A stretch of 64,000 nt of DNA from Athripsodes cinereus (Eukaryota; Arthropoda; Insecta; Trichoptera; Leptoceridae). Every line of letters begins with the position of its first letter. Within the stretch, counting starts at the first letter, position 1. Below the pieces are notes generated by a model. It did not search any database and was not told the origin of the DNA. It was given only the letters and a program-made list of their open reading frames with translations. Location of the stretch: assembly GCA_947579605.1 (NCBI GenBank), contig OX388319.1, positions 1,178,001 to 1,242,000 on the forward strand, in the 5' to 3' direction. The translations under genes and the position numbers were made by a program. Positions 1 to 10,791 of the stretch are shown piece after piece.

Positions 1-143
1 TAGCGAGGTACTTACACACGCTTTTCAACGAAGCCTTCAGCTTCCCAAATTTATATGACGGTTTCAGAAGAGACCTGAAGACTCGTATTTTGTTTACAAG
101 GTTTTACACCGAAATAAATAAAACAAGCGTTTTATTCTACTAA
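1..143 (+). pseudogene. Tail of an unrecognised decayed ORF (unit 1)
   Basis: This is the last 47 or so codons of the reading frame seen complete at 20237-20704 and 45897-46364. It ends in TAA at 141-143, just after the start of a half-hairpin repeat. No family is recognised. Confidence 0.35.
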
Positions 144-195
144 CGATTTATTCGATGAGAGAGACGTCTTTCGTCTTATAAGGACATTGTCAATC
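111..195 (+). repeat. Half-hairpin repeat (unit 1)
   Basis: This 85-bp block is almost identical to the left arm of the perfect hairpin at 3800-3977, but here it has no inverted partner. It differs by a few bases, for example ACAAGCG for ACAAGTG. Copies lie at 20672-20756 and 46332-46416. Confidence 0.7.
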
Positions 196-862
196 TAGGT
201 TTTACACATGACACTAATAAATAAATAAAAATAGACAAACCTTTGATCTTATTTTAATTTTTTGACAAAGACTATGAATGTCTGCTGAAGATACATTAAT
301 TGTGATCATTAATCAGTTGTACAACTTTCTTTTGATTGTTTTATTTATTATTTTTTTCATTCTTTACTGTACATTGATGACATACAATTTCATAGAAGGT
401 TTACTCTTTCAACTAATACAAAGGTATTGTCTGGAATTCTTACACTCGTCTTGCATCCGTCCATTTCTACTCTCTGTATTCTTATATTAACTCTCCATAT
501 TTGGACAACCACTTCTCTCAAGAAGAGTTTTACCTTTTGAATTTTCAAAATTCTATACCTATGTCAAATTTAGGAATGATGGATATGTACGACACAAGCT
601 TTTAGCTTACTGTGAAAGGTGTTATAGGGTTTATTTGGGTTTATAACAAAAAACCCAGATACATCTTTTAAAAATATATAATATATTACATTGTGAGTAC
701 CTTCGTCGTACATTATTTATCAACTCTTACTTACTTTTGCGGTATGTGATTCATGTACGAGTATATCGTTGCAGCGCTGAAAATAGTTCATGGTTCAAGT
801 TGCATAATATACCTAGTATGTCACAGCGTGATTGAAAAATTAATTTAGCAAAAAAAGGTGAC

Positions 863-1117
863 TTTTTAAGGAAAACGGAAATAGAGGAAACACCCGAAAA
901 CAGATTAAGAAGGTACGGGCACATTTTGAGACTACTACAAGATAATATGATCAAAAGGACAATGGACGTAGAAGTAGGACCCAGAAGACCAGGCAGACCA
1001 GTGACCACTTGGATGTCCACAATTGCTAGAGACCTGAAGGAGGCAAAGTTGCGTTCGGAGGAAGCAGGGGACCGAAAAACTCGAAATATGAGGACTAGGA
1101 GAGCCGACCCCAAGTAA
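863..1117 (+). mobile_element. Non-LTR retrotransposon, 3' end of the RT ORF (unit 1)
   Basis: The frame reads through a C-terminal signature of insect non-LTR ORFs: RLRRYGHILR, then GPRRPGRPVTTWMSTIARDL, then RTRRADPK and a stop. No RT or endonuclease domain precedes it, so this is a 5'-truncated insertion upstream of the receptor gene. The minus-strand ORFs over it are shadows. The clade is unresolved. Confidence 0.7.
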
Positions 1118-2197
1118 ATTTATTGATTTATACTTTAAAACCGCTTTTACCAGGCATACGATAAGGAAATCAATGTGTTTTGAGAAAACCAATGTCTTTG
1201 GTGTTTTTATTTAATAAACAAAATAACTTTTTTTTGAACATGCTATAGGTATTAAAATATCTATAAATATACATCGTCGGTGAATTTGTCAAACCTCCTA
1301 TGTGCAGATTTAAATCTACAGTTAAATTTTACAGGAGATCAAAAAACTGTTTTTCTGGATGACATTTTCTATGTGTTTGATTCGTTACGTAGAAGTTGTT
1401 TAAATTAAAAATATTTTTCATTTTTTAGGCATGATTCGAAAATTTTTATAGAATATTTTTCTAGATACTTTGGAATTTGCACGATATATCCAAGAAAAAG
1501 CAGCACGTAAGGCACTATAATTTTTTTCGAGGATATCTCAGCGTATTGATTATTTCATCAGTAGATGCGGCTTAATAATTTGGTATCAATATCTTATTCT
1601 TAAAAAAAATACACACATGGGAGGTTTCGTGGACTCACCGACGATATTCAAAATAATACGTTAACTATGGCGCACGATGTTACAACCAACTGTGGTTTAC
1701 GAATACCTGCAAACAGTATTCAAATGACGCACTCTATAGGACTCTTAAATACTAATATTCTAGAGAATAAAGACATAAGGAATTAGATATCGGTGGAGAA
1801 TTAGCGTGCATTAAAATAATATTATTTATTTGCACTCCATCCTAATTTTTTTTGTTAATCGTGTAAAAAAATAATAATTAAATAAAGGAATTTAATAATA
1901 AAACAAAATATAAAAATAATACATTAATATGTGTAATTTTTAGTACCTTCAGGCTGAGAAGTTGGTGTAGTTTTGAATGGCCAATTTTTATTCAATAATT
2001 CAATTTATTTCTTTGTTCTGTTTCGTTCAGTGTTTTCTTGTGAAAATATATTTCGCCAAAAACGGTTGACTATCTTTTGTTTTAGCATTTATGGCTAAAC
2101 AAGTCCCGGCTAATTTTATGAAGTAAACGCGGTATCTTTGAAAAAGTGACGCCCTTTTTATCTAATATGTTTATCTAATATCAATAAATCATATGCT
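1118..2197. other. AT-rich upstream region of receptor copy 1; no gene seen
   Basis: About 1.1 kb of AT-rich sequence without a convincing ORF; the equivalents are 21679-22771 and 47339-48431. It presumably includes the receptor promoter and 5' UTR. No core promoter motif stands out enough to call. Unit 1 lacks a short stretch (AGGAAAATTAAA-like, near 1320) present in units 2 and 3. Confidence 0.4.
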
Positions 2198-3021
2198 ATG
2201 TCTTTGTTCCAACTGTTACTGTGTCTTTCATGGGGTGTGGCATTTTTGGCGCAAAATGGACATTGCGAAGAAAATCCATGTTCTTTAGAAATGAGTATCC
2301 CTATACAATCAGGCGTTGTACAGCCAGATAGAAGCATTCTTCATAATGGTATCTTCTACTCTACTAAAGAATACTTTTTGTATAATAGAACTGAATACAG
2401 AGGATGTATTTGTCTTAAAAAGTCTTGTGCAAGAAAATGTTGTCTGGAAGGGCAAATATACGACGTTAACCAAAATGGTTGTAAAAGTTTATCAACAGCT
2501 GATGATCAGCTGATTTCAGTTGAAACATATGATCATTTTAGGAAAAGTAATTTAACAGATTCATTTCATATGATATATGAACTCACATGCCCAAATACAA
2601 GTGTAAGAATATTTCAAGGATCTGGATATACAATTGATAAAGTAAGTTTTGTTTTTTTCCTTGTTATCGTTAAAATTTATGTTATAAATATTATTTTAAA
2701 AATTTCCCGCTGTACTGAGACCTTTTGAATGACAACTTTTGATAAAGTCGATCTCAGCAGGACAAAAAAAAAACAAAACAAATTTATTAAAAGAGAAAAC
2801 TTAAACAAGCGCACGCGCGCGCAAATCATCAAAAAAAAACATCAGAATCTTAAAAGAGTCTTTGTTCTGGTGAAAGTTGATGCAAATGAAATAATTAATA
2901 AAAAGTTTGTGTAATTTTTCAGGATGGATCATTCTATCACTCGGAGAATAATAATGACAGACATATGAATACAATGGCTTGCTTAGAGATGCATGTCAAT
3001 GGAACGGAAGCTCATGAAGAG

Positions 3022-3329
3022 TTAATAGTTTGTATCGAAGATACGGAGGAAAGCAGGTTCAAGGATTATCTCTATTGTATAGGTATGAACCCTCTTTGTA
3101 AATTCCCTTGAACTTATGTATCTGAGAAAAACGCAGACAATAGACGCCTTTGACATGTGACGTTGGAGAAGAATGACGCGAATACCGTGGATTACCAGAA
3201 GAATAAATATCTCTGTTTTGAAAGAATTTACCATCACACAATGGCTCTCCGCAATTTTTCCGACTGACGTGACGTAGGTTAGAAAAGTTACTTCCAAAGT
3301 GATACTGTCAACGCTGAAGAAACCTAATA
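3022..3329. other. Start of receptor intron 2; no independent gene
   Basis: Exon 2 ends at 3082. The minus-strand ORF across this stretch (MSHCGILGFFSVDS...) is the same in all three units only because the DNA is duplicated. It has no recognisable motif and overlaps the true exon, so I read it as a shadow. Confidence 0.5.
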
Positions 3330-3672
3330 TGCCACAATGGGACAATATTTAACAGCCCAGTGGAAGCCCTGCCTCCGGGCCATGACCTATAGAACAGGAG
3401 TAGGATTCTCTAGGAAGAACCTTCAGAGATGGGGTTTGACTGAGGGCACGATGTGTGGCTGTGGATAGGAGCAAAACACTGGGCACCTCCTGACAAGCCT
3501 AATGGATCCCAGACAGTGTCACTGGGAGGAGTTCGTGGAGCGAACTCACCTAGGGAGAGCTGCAAGAGAGGTCGTGGCTTTCTGGGAATGGGAATATATA
3601 TATATATATGGATTTTAATGTTTTTGTTGATTTGTTGTTTGCTGACCGACACGAAAAGAAGAAGAAGACAAT
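3330..3672 (+). mobile_element. Non-LTR retrotransposon, 3' terminal fragment in intron 2 (unit 1)
   Basis: The frame gives YRTGVGFSRKNLQRWGL, then MCGCG, a TAG stop, then GHLL and REVVAFWEW. This is the Cys/His-containing C-terminus found in Jockey/CR1-type RT ORFs (CxCG...HLL). The TAG replaces the codon that normally follows CGCG. The insert is sense to the receptor, 5'-truncated, and followed by a TA run and a GAA-rich tail (3655-3670). Confidence 0.7.
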
Positions 3673-3799
3673 GATAAGAAGAATTTACTAAATTTGTGCC
3701 AATATCAAATTTTATTTTCAAAACCATATACCACACATGTTACATAAACCACATATTATTATTCACTGTGTCGGTGTTTAGGTAGTAGAATTCCATATC

Positions 3800-3977
3800 G
3801 AAATAAATAAAACAAGTGTTTTATTCTACTATTGATTTATTCGATGAGAGAGACGTCTTTCGTCTTATGAGGACATTGTCAATCGTTATGAGGATTGACA
3901 ATGTCCTCATAAGACGAAAGACGTCTCTCTCATCGAATAAATCAATAGTAGAATAAAACACTTGTTTTATTTATTTC
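3800..3977. repeat. Perfect 85-bp-arm hairpin in intron 2 (unit 1)
   Basis: Arms 3800-3884 and 3893-3977 are perfect reverse complements around an 8-nt loop. The outer ends read GAAATAAATAAAACAAG. The arm is the same family as the single block at 111-195. It looks like a foldback MITE or a product of inverted duplication. Confidence 0.9.
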
Positions 3978-5239
3978 CACATATTATTCTTGAAGCGCAT
4001 AGCATCTAAAATATTTTAATTGTCTTTTTTCAATTTTATCTCTTTGACGCATACTCCTACGCAAACCACATTGTGCGCGAGTCATATTAACAATGGTGAG
4101 GAAAAAAAATTGTGGTTAGATTGAGCAGCTTTACTTACATTGTTCACTTTCAGTGATCACTCTGAATGATCCTCCAAAATGAAAAGGTATGAACAGGCGT
4201 TTCACCAATAGTGATCACTAGCGATAACGGATGAAAGCGATTATTACCCGACATAATTTTGATGAAAGATCCTTTCAATGAAACGACTATAAACAAGTTT
4301 GATATTCCAGGATCATCAATATAATTTTTTAAAACAAACAGTCAATCCATCAAACTGGCGTTCACTTATTGATTCTTTGACAATAAAACTTTCTTTTCTT
4401 TCAATTTAAAATTAAAATCAAAATCTGGGCAACATTAATCTAGTTTTGAAAAACAAATAAATAAAGTAATCTATATTTTTCTTTTTCTAGGATTTTTCAT
4501 TTCATTTCCGTTCTTCATGGCTACCTTCTTTGCTTACGCCTTTCTACCGGAGTTGAGGAACATTCATGGAAAATTAGTGATGAACCTAGTTCTGGCTCTC
4601 GCTATGATGGTCCTTTTTATGGCTCTCCTACAAATCACAGCTCTTGTCATGAAAAAGGAAGATACCGAGGAACGGTTTTGTAATTATTTTCGTAAGTTTT
4701 ATTTCTCTCAATAACTATAAATCTATTAGTATGAACTGTAAACTATTATGACGACGTAAAATTATGAATACAGAATTTGAATAAAGAATCTACGGTGATC
4801 GAGACGCCATTGTGACCATATTACTAACTAATAGATAATACGGGTTACCCCAGTTTATCTAACCATATCCTAAAATTATATAGGAATTGTAGTGTTTCCT
4901 TTCTTTATGATAACAAATAACCAACAAACGCACTGAATCACAGAATTAAATAGGACACTTATAGGACATTGATTCTTATTAGCAAAGCAGAATTTTATCA
5001 ATAAAACAGATAACATTACAAAAGTATAAGTGTACTACATATTAACGTAGAATCGACTACTATTTTTTTTTTTACTATAAAAAATCTCTTTGCAAATAAA
5101 AAAAAAAACATTCAGAATGGGTGGCATCGCTAAATAAAGATGTAAAATGTTTAGTTTTTCGAACATCTGTCTTTTACAGGACACTCCATAACCGATGGAA
5201 AAAGTGGTAGAACTATTATTGGGTACTCCACGGCGTGCA

Positions 5240-6270
5240 ATTACTATCTATCTATTTCCTCACGCCGTATCCCAAGTGGGGTAGGCAGAGAGAACGGAAC
5301 GCCGTATTAGATCTGTCCTTACATACTTCTTTCGCCTCCTCCACAGTCATACAATTTTTCATGCCTGCACGTCGATTTCTCTTACTCAAAACACGGCCGT
5401 CCTTGAGAATTTGATCAACATGTTCAAGCCATGTAGTTCTCGGACGCCCGCGCTTCTTCACATCCCGCCTTTCAGCCAAGTATATCCTCATTGTCATTCT
5501 TTCCTCTCCCATTTGTTCCACATGGGCAAACCATCTCAATTTATTCACACGCATTCTATCTATAACACTCCTTTTGCATCCACTCATTCTTCTAATATCT
5601 TCATTCCTCACTCTATCACGCAACGTTTTACCAACCATCCTCCTTAGCGATCTCATCTCCACAGCATTTATTCCACTTTCGTCCTTCTTCAACCATGTCC
5701 ACGTTTCGCTTGCATACATAAGTGTCGGTACCAGGATCGTATTGGGCACAAGCAATTTTGCCATGTTCGACATATTGTCATTGCTGACAATGGGCCGAAG
5801 TGCACCGCTTATCCTAGCATCGGCCACTTTTCTTCTTTCGATATCCTTGTCGCATCTTCCATCCCTCGCAAACAAACTTCCTAAACATACATACTCGTCC
5901 ACTTGCTCCAAACATTCACTTTCAACCTTTATTTCGCACATTGTTTTATCAATCTCTCTTTCAAAAACCAGCACTTTCGTCTTTGTCACATTCATTTTCA
6001 TCCCATTCATACTACAACTATCATATACAACTGACACAATCTTTTGTAAATCACCTTCACTCTCAGCCATTAATACCAAATCATCAGCATACATCAACGC
6101 ATTCACACGGTTTCCATTCAGTTCAACGCCAACATCCATATCTTTCAATGGTCGCATACAGTAGTCGAAGAATAGGTTGAACAGCCACGGAGACATGACA
6201 CAACCTTGCTTCACTCCTTTGGTGAGGGTAAACCACTCCGAGAGGGTTTTGTTTACCCTCACAATTACTG
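5240..6270 (-). mobile_element. RTE-like non-LTR retrotransposon, 5'-truncated, intron 3 (unit 1)
   Basis: The minus-strand ORF 6262-5252 (336 aa) covers the RT from its palm to the C-terminus: GVKQGCVMSPWLFNLF at residues 16-31, the YADD active site at 58-61, and the C-terminal LRWFAHVEQM and RGRPRTTWLEHVDQILKD. The endonuclease and RT fingers are missing, so it cannot move alone. The 3' end is an (ATAG)n tail at about 5243-5255. The plus-strand ORFs here are shadows. Naming the clade RTE rests on the microsatellite tail and C-terminal style and is tentative. Confidence 0.8.
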
Positions 6271-6736
6271 ATCAATTACCCTCACAATTACTGGAATTAC
6301 TGATCCACAAATTAATTTTATTCAGAACAAATGAACCTGAGAGTAGATACTACTGTTTTTTACGTGACGATACTCGAAAATTTACGGAAAACAGTGGGAG
6401 ATCAATTCATTACTGGGTGCTCCACAGAACAATGTCATGATTTATTCATTCTCCAACAATTACTTTTGTTAATTTGATTGTTCTATTGTTTTATTATTTT
6501 CAGCTTACATCGCCTATTTTTTCTTACTTGCAAGTTTCACATGGATGAATGTATTGTGCATCGACATATTTTTAACATTCAGGTAAGAGTTTTACATTCT
6601 TTAATATTAATAGTATGAATCAGAGAGAAAATAATAAGGAAGAGGGCTGCATAAAGATTATTATAATGATAGCAAAGCAACACTCATCGATGTTGGGCTT
6701 TAAATTCCACTGTAATCCAATTCAAGATTCCATATT

Positions 6737-6815
6737 TGAATCGATTATTTCGAAAACAACCAAAGTGTCATAGAACTAGTATTAAAGTTTGGTTGTTTTC
6801 GAAATAATCGATTCA
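6737..6815. repeat. Short hairpin repeat in intron 4 (unit 1)
   Basis: Arms of about 26 bp (TGAATCGATTATTTCG..., 6737-6762 and 6790-6815) with a 27-nt loop. The stem contains ATCGAT. A copy lies at 27312-27390; the unit 3 copy was removed by the deletion. Confidence 0.8.
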
Positions 6816-7540
6816 TTTAAATTTGCAATCCGTAATGAAGTTAGCTGCATAAAGTTTCTATAATGATGGCAACACTATCATCGATGTTTTTAACATGTCG
6901 TTAATGTCTATCGTCATCCTATTTGCAAAGTTTTTACTTAAATTTTAGTTTTTACCAAGTAACTTAAATATTGAGTTGATACTTAAATTTTAACATTTAT
7001 TATATCATGCCAACTTACACTACAATAATTATATGTAGTAGGATAAGCATTCAGAATGGAAAACCTGACGAGTTCATTTGCTCTTTGATTTGAATCATCA
7101 ATTTTTATGACCACATGAAGATTTTTTAAAGTTAATTTTCTTCTATAGGTATGTAGAACACCATAGACAATACATAATAGTACCTATATAATACAAATTG
7201 TGATTTATATAGTCAATTATAGTACCTACCTATCTAAAATCTAAATATTTTAACAGCACAATATGTAGACAAATACTTTTTTTATCTCTCTACTTTTCAT
7301 TGTCAATAAATACATAGAAAACAAGAGAGGGAAAACAATTCTTTCAATCTCTCTGTTTTGTCTATATGGAAACAAGACCATTCTTCGCATCGTTCGAAGT
7401 TTATTGTGGATCAAGCTTATAAAACAATGCGTTATGTTTATTTGACAGAAATTGGTCAGAAACGAGCAAACTAAAAGGTAAGTATTATCGCACGATCCAA
7501 CCTGAAATTCCGAGTGCCCCATGGTACTCAAGCGAAAGGC
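6816..7540. other. Intron 4 sequence without recognisable gene (unit 1)
   Basis: AT-rich, with TACCTACC simple sequence near 7220. The 93-codon minus ORF here and the 76-codon plus ORF of unit 2 (27784-28014) have no motif and are broken by small indels between units. Confidence 0.45.
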
Positions 7541-7550
7541 TTAACAAAAT

Positions 7551-7720
7551 GGAAATCTCGGTACTTTCAAGGATGAGATTGGGGACATTGTGTGATCGCT
7601 ATCCATCTTCATAGACTGGGGCTCGTAGAGAGCTCTCTCTGGGCAGGACAATGAGACGATTTTATCATGCACTCTTTAACTACCCAAATGACGCAGACAT
7701 AGACTTACTTATACGACCAT
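7551..7720 (+). mobile_element. Non-LTR C-terminal fragment up to the inversion breakpoint (unit 1)
   Basis: Translation, corrected for a one-base difference from unit 2, gives SRMRLGHCVIAIHLHRLGL and then SLxxCGQDDE. This is the conserved C-terminal stretch of Jockey/Loa-type RT ORFs (RLGHxxxxxHLHRLGL...CxCG). It ends exactly at the left inversion breakpoint. Confidence 0.6.
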
Positions 7721-8124
7721 AATTGACTGTAAGCTGGCTTAAGTAATCACATATCCATGGAAGAAGTTCACTGATTCCGCCATTTTCACTGTCACATAAT
7801 GTCCACCAATCGAGAAACATTTAATGCAAACTATAGAGGCTACATTTTTTTTTAGTATCTCCTATTTTAGATCTCGAATGGATCAAGATCTCTCGTTTAA
7901 AATGCGCCGAATCGATAAAGTTCAAGACTTTTTTGGCTAATAGTCCGATCTGTCATCAACAAATGTTAAATATTAACAACAACTAAAAACTAAACAGATC
8001 CATTTTTTCCTATTACCAGGACAATGTCATAAAACCATATTTTTTTAGGTGACGCGGCGTTGGGACATCTTTCTCACTTCTTATGATTAGATTTTGCACA
8101 ATGTTATAAGTATATAGTGGGTTA

Positions 8125-8428
8125 CAATCCATTGGATTGGTCTGCAGCGAGTTTGGGTTTTCTTCTTCATTCCTATCTATTTTCTCCTAATTTCTTCAAT
8201 TTTACGTATGTGACACAGTTTATGTCCTTCTTCACTTGATTCATACAAGTGTCTCTTGGTTGGCCTCTACCATTCCTGCCTTCAGTCTTGTCCTTTCGCG
8301 ATGGTGATGAGCAAGTCTGGGTACCTGATGTTGTGGCCGATCCAGTTTGCTCATTGTCTAATCTTACATTGTGTTAAGATGGTTCTCCAATTGAGACATC
8401 TGATTGGTTTTGTGTTCTGCGTGTTGTG
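8125..8428 (-). mobile_element. Decayed non-LTR 3' fragment in intron 6, inverted (unit 1)
   Basis: Reverse copy of 30684-30990. Minus-strand frames with several frameshifts recall an RT C-terminus (HNIRYPDLL, then RGQPRDT). The 63-codon plus ORF here is a shadow. Confidence 0.45.
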
Positions 8429-8491
8429 CCTAAATCCAGTTAAATAATAAAAAAATATTAAATATTCTAAACATAATTTGTTTATTTTTAC

Positions 8492-8660
8492 CTTTGTTTA
8501 TCACTTTCGTAATTTGTTGTTCTACTGGATTCTTTTTTTCGCAATACAGATGTCTGCCTTTTAATTTGCATTATTTTCAAACTCGTTAACAGAAACAGAG
8601 TGATATTGCAAGCCAATAATGTGGTCATTGGAATATAGATATAATATCCTTCGGCAGCAA
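8492..8660 (-). pseudogene. Receptor copy 1, exon 6 (TM5), inverted
   Basis: 169 nt matching 30452-30620 in reverse orientation. It encodes TM5 (YIYIPMTTLLACNITLFLLT) and the basic third cytoplasmic loop. Splice sites are intact (acceptor TTTTTCAG, donor GTAAAA on minus). Confidence 0.9.
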
Positions 8661-8686
8661 CTGAAAAATCGAATAAAACATTATAT

Positions 8687-9733
8687 TAAGACTGCTCTTT
8701 AGCAAAGACGGAGATATAGATTTTGCGGGTCCAATTTCCAATCAAATAGTCTCGTTTACGAGGCACCACTACATCCAAAGGTTATATATAACTGTTTTCG
8801 TCTGTTTTGCTACTAAAGCAGCCCACTTAGAATTGGTTTCTGATTTATCAACTTCCACATTTTTAGCATGTTTTAAAAGATTTATTGGCAGGAGGGGAAT
8901 ACGCAGTGAAGTTTATTGTGATAATGTTAGTACATTTAAAGGTGCTAATAATTAATTGAATGAACTATACAAACTGCAAGCCTCTCATAGTCATAGGAAC
9001 AGGAACAGATATTAAAACATTCAGAGAAGAATGGAATTAAATTCAATTTTATACCAGCTTATTCTCCTGTGTTCGGAGGACTGTGGGAGGCTGCAGTCAA
9101 GGTTACCAAGTATCACTTTAGACCGCTCTTTAGCAAAAACGGTAAAATGTTCAATTTTCAACAAGTTTGTCAGAAAAACCCTCAAAACTTGTTGATGCTG
9201 CAAACATTTTGATATGATGAAATATAAAAACAAATATTTATTATCAACATTAGTTTTTTACTTAAAAAAAACTTCATTATAGCTTCATTGTATTCGTTTA
9301 AAAAAAAGCATATTTCTAAAAATCGAAATCGGGAGTATGTTTGGCAGACAATTTACGAGAATCCTACGATTTTTCGAATGTTTTTTTTTATATTTGGAAA
9401 AGTTAGATAGTTATTAAAAATATTAGTTTAAAAAAATGTATTTTTTTTTGTTTTTTCATGGATATTGACCGATTTAAAAAAAATTTTATTATAATAAATT
9501 TTCTCATATTTTGAAACCAAAAATCACCACATAAACTAAATTTTTTGTTTATTATTTTTTTCTTCCATAATCTGCAGTATTTTTAAGTAAAACTAATACA
9601 TATTGGTAAGAATTATTTGTTTTTTTATTTTATCAAATCAAAATGTTTGCAAAGGTCAACAAGTTTTGAGAGTTTTTCTACCAAATTTGTTGAAAATTAT
9701 ATATTTAACCGTTTTTGGTAGAGAGCGCTCTTA
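8687..9733. mobile_element. TIR element with captured BEL integrase, intron 5, inverted (unit 1)
   Basis: Same composite as 29381-30425, in reverse. Ends read TAAGACTGCTCTTTAGC and GAGAGCGCTCTTA. Confidence 0.6.
8711..9120 (+). pseudogene. BEL/Pao integrase fragment, inverted with the block (unit 1)
   Basis: Carries the same integrase motifs as 29995-30402, with more damage: the frame is interrupted near 8953 (AATTAATTGAATG with a stop) and around 9000 by an extra repeat of GGAACA. Confidence 0.75.
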
Positions 9734-9806
9734 ATAATACCGTTATAGCAAAAACATAAATATAAAATATAAATATATCTATAGAAATATTTATACAAAT
9801 TCTTAC

Positions 9807-9982
9807 CTTGAAACCAACATTTATCTTTTCCAACTCCTGGTGAGGGCACATGTTTAGAAATATATGGATGATATTGGAACATGATTATCATAGTTGTGAC
9901 TATACTTGGAACTCCCCAGGCGTACAAGAAATAGTAGAGAAATCTGCGAGATGTCGCACTCATAGACGTTCTGTAATTGTTG
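9807..9982 (-). pseudogene. Receptor copy 1, exon 5 (TM4), inverted
   Basis: 176 nt, with acceptor TATAG and donor GTAAGA on the minus strand, identical in layout to 29132-29307. It encodes the fourth membrane segment (FLYYFLYAWGVPSIVTTMII) and the following extracellular loop ending in KCWFQ. It is intact but faces away from the rest of the gene. Confidence 0.9.
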
Positions 9983-10191
9983 CTATAAATACAAAAAAAA
10001 ACTTATTAATTATTTAATGTATAAGGTATTGAACTTTTTTCAATTCTGCAGTTATGACGCATGCTAATACCGATCTTAAATGTTTTGTTGATGAAGCAAG
10101 GAGATGTTATATAATATATCCTAATGTTGATTGCATGCGGGAAATTCACTGGCTTCTATGATATAGTATATACTGTCAAATATTTTTTTTT

Positions 10192-10376
10192 TTGTGGGCG
10201 TTCCACCCAACAGATGGTGATTTTGCCCATGTTAGATCTCATCAGTATATAATTGCAATAAAATTACAAAACGATATTGTAAGTTTTAATATATCTAGTA
10301 ATCTGCATATTGACATCGTGGGACCCGAGGGAGAGAAGGTGGCAAACATTAAAGGGGCGATTCACGTCTCTTATAT
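10192..10376 (+). other. Unrecognised open stretch, part of inverted block (unit 1)
   Basis: An open frame reads WAFHPTDGDFAHV, then IIAIKLQND, then DIVGPEGEKVANIKG. No family is recognised. The same frame is open on minus at 28732-28920 and 52951-53091, antisense within receptor intron 4. It could be part of a mobile element ORF. Confidence 0.3.
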
Positions 10377-10601
10377 TTATTCATATGCGTTGGGACGCCT
10401 ATCTTCCAATTAGATTGCGCACAATGTTATTATCCTCTTAAGTCTATTATCCATAAGGTCTCTAAAAGCCTGAATGATTATTTTTCAAGAATATCGTAGA
10501 AACTCACGATAAAAAAAAATGCTAGTGTGCAATGGGCGAGTTTATCGCGGAAGCAACATCTTCCAACTAACTCTTTTTAACCATCTTAAAATTTCTTTCA
10601 G

Positions 10602-10791
10602 GTTCTTCATTTACCTGAAACTTTTTATGGTGATGGGTATCAACTGGACTGCAGAGGTTGTGAGTTACTACGTTGAAGGCAATATTTACATTTGGATCGT
10701 AACAGATTTCCTCAACACGATTCTTGGCGTTTTTATATTCTTCATTTTTGTTTGGAAGGAGAGAGTCAAAATCCTCTTCAAGAAAAAGTAA
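10602..10791 (+). pseudogene. Receptor copy 1, exon 7 (TM6-TM7), in original orientation
   Basis: 190 nt to the TAA stop, just outside the right inversion breakpoint. It encodes TM6 (YLKLFMVMGINWTAEVVSYY) and TM7 (IVTDFLNTILGVFIFFIFVW) and a short basic tail KERVKILFKKK. Its acceptor TTTCAG is intact. Confidence 0.9.

Larger units (their letters stand above)
7721..10376. other. 2.65-kb inversion inside receptor copy 1
   Basis: The segment equals the reverse complement of 28729-31384 of unit 2. Left junction: TTATACGACCAT runs directly into AATTGACTGTAAGC, which in unit 2 is the right edge in reverse. Right junction: CACGTCTCTTATA followed by a few filler bases and CATATGCGTTGGG. Units 2 and 3 have the order that keeps the gene intact, so unit 1 is derived. 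Confidence 0.92.
2198..10791 (+). pseudogene. Methuselah-like GPCR, copy 1, disrupted by an inversion
   Basis: Exons 1-4 are in place at 2198-2641, 2923-3082, 4491-4691 and 6504-6582, and exon 7 is at 10602-10791, all on plus. Exons 5 (9807-9982) and 6 (8492-8660) lie on the minus strand inside an inverted block (about 7721-10376). Every exon is open with intact splice sites. Still, no plus-strand transcript can include the part from TM4 to TM5, and joining exon 4 (phase 2) straight to exon 7, which expects phase 2, would delete TM4-TM5. Exon 1 has the signal peptide and a Cys pattern typical of Mth ectodomains (CICLKKSCARKCC). I call it a pseudogene; a truncated receptor remains possible. 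An assembly error is the alternative. Confidence 0.8.

Noticed and set aside
751..1192. Minus-strand ORFs of 120 and 85 aa
   Set aside because: They oppose the recognised non-LTR C-terminus at 863-1117.
2729..2914. 61-aa Lys/Asn-rich ORF after exon 1
   Set aside because: It lies in receptor intron 1 and is destroyed by a single base change (AAA to TAA) in unit 2.
4120..4490. Regulatory cluster with repeated TGATCACT words in receptor intron 2
   Set aside because: Three TGATCACT-like words (near 4153 and 4208) are suggestive, but the stretch is too short and AT-rich to support a call.
5411..6440. Plus-strand ORFs of 78, 196, 79 and 87 aa
   Set aside because: They are mirror frames of the minus-strand RT ORF (5252-6262), which has the YADD motif and the conserved RT order. 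Copies in units 2 and 3 were rejected for the same reason.
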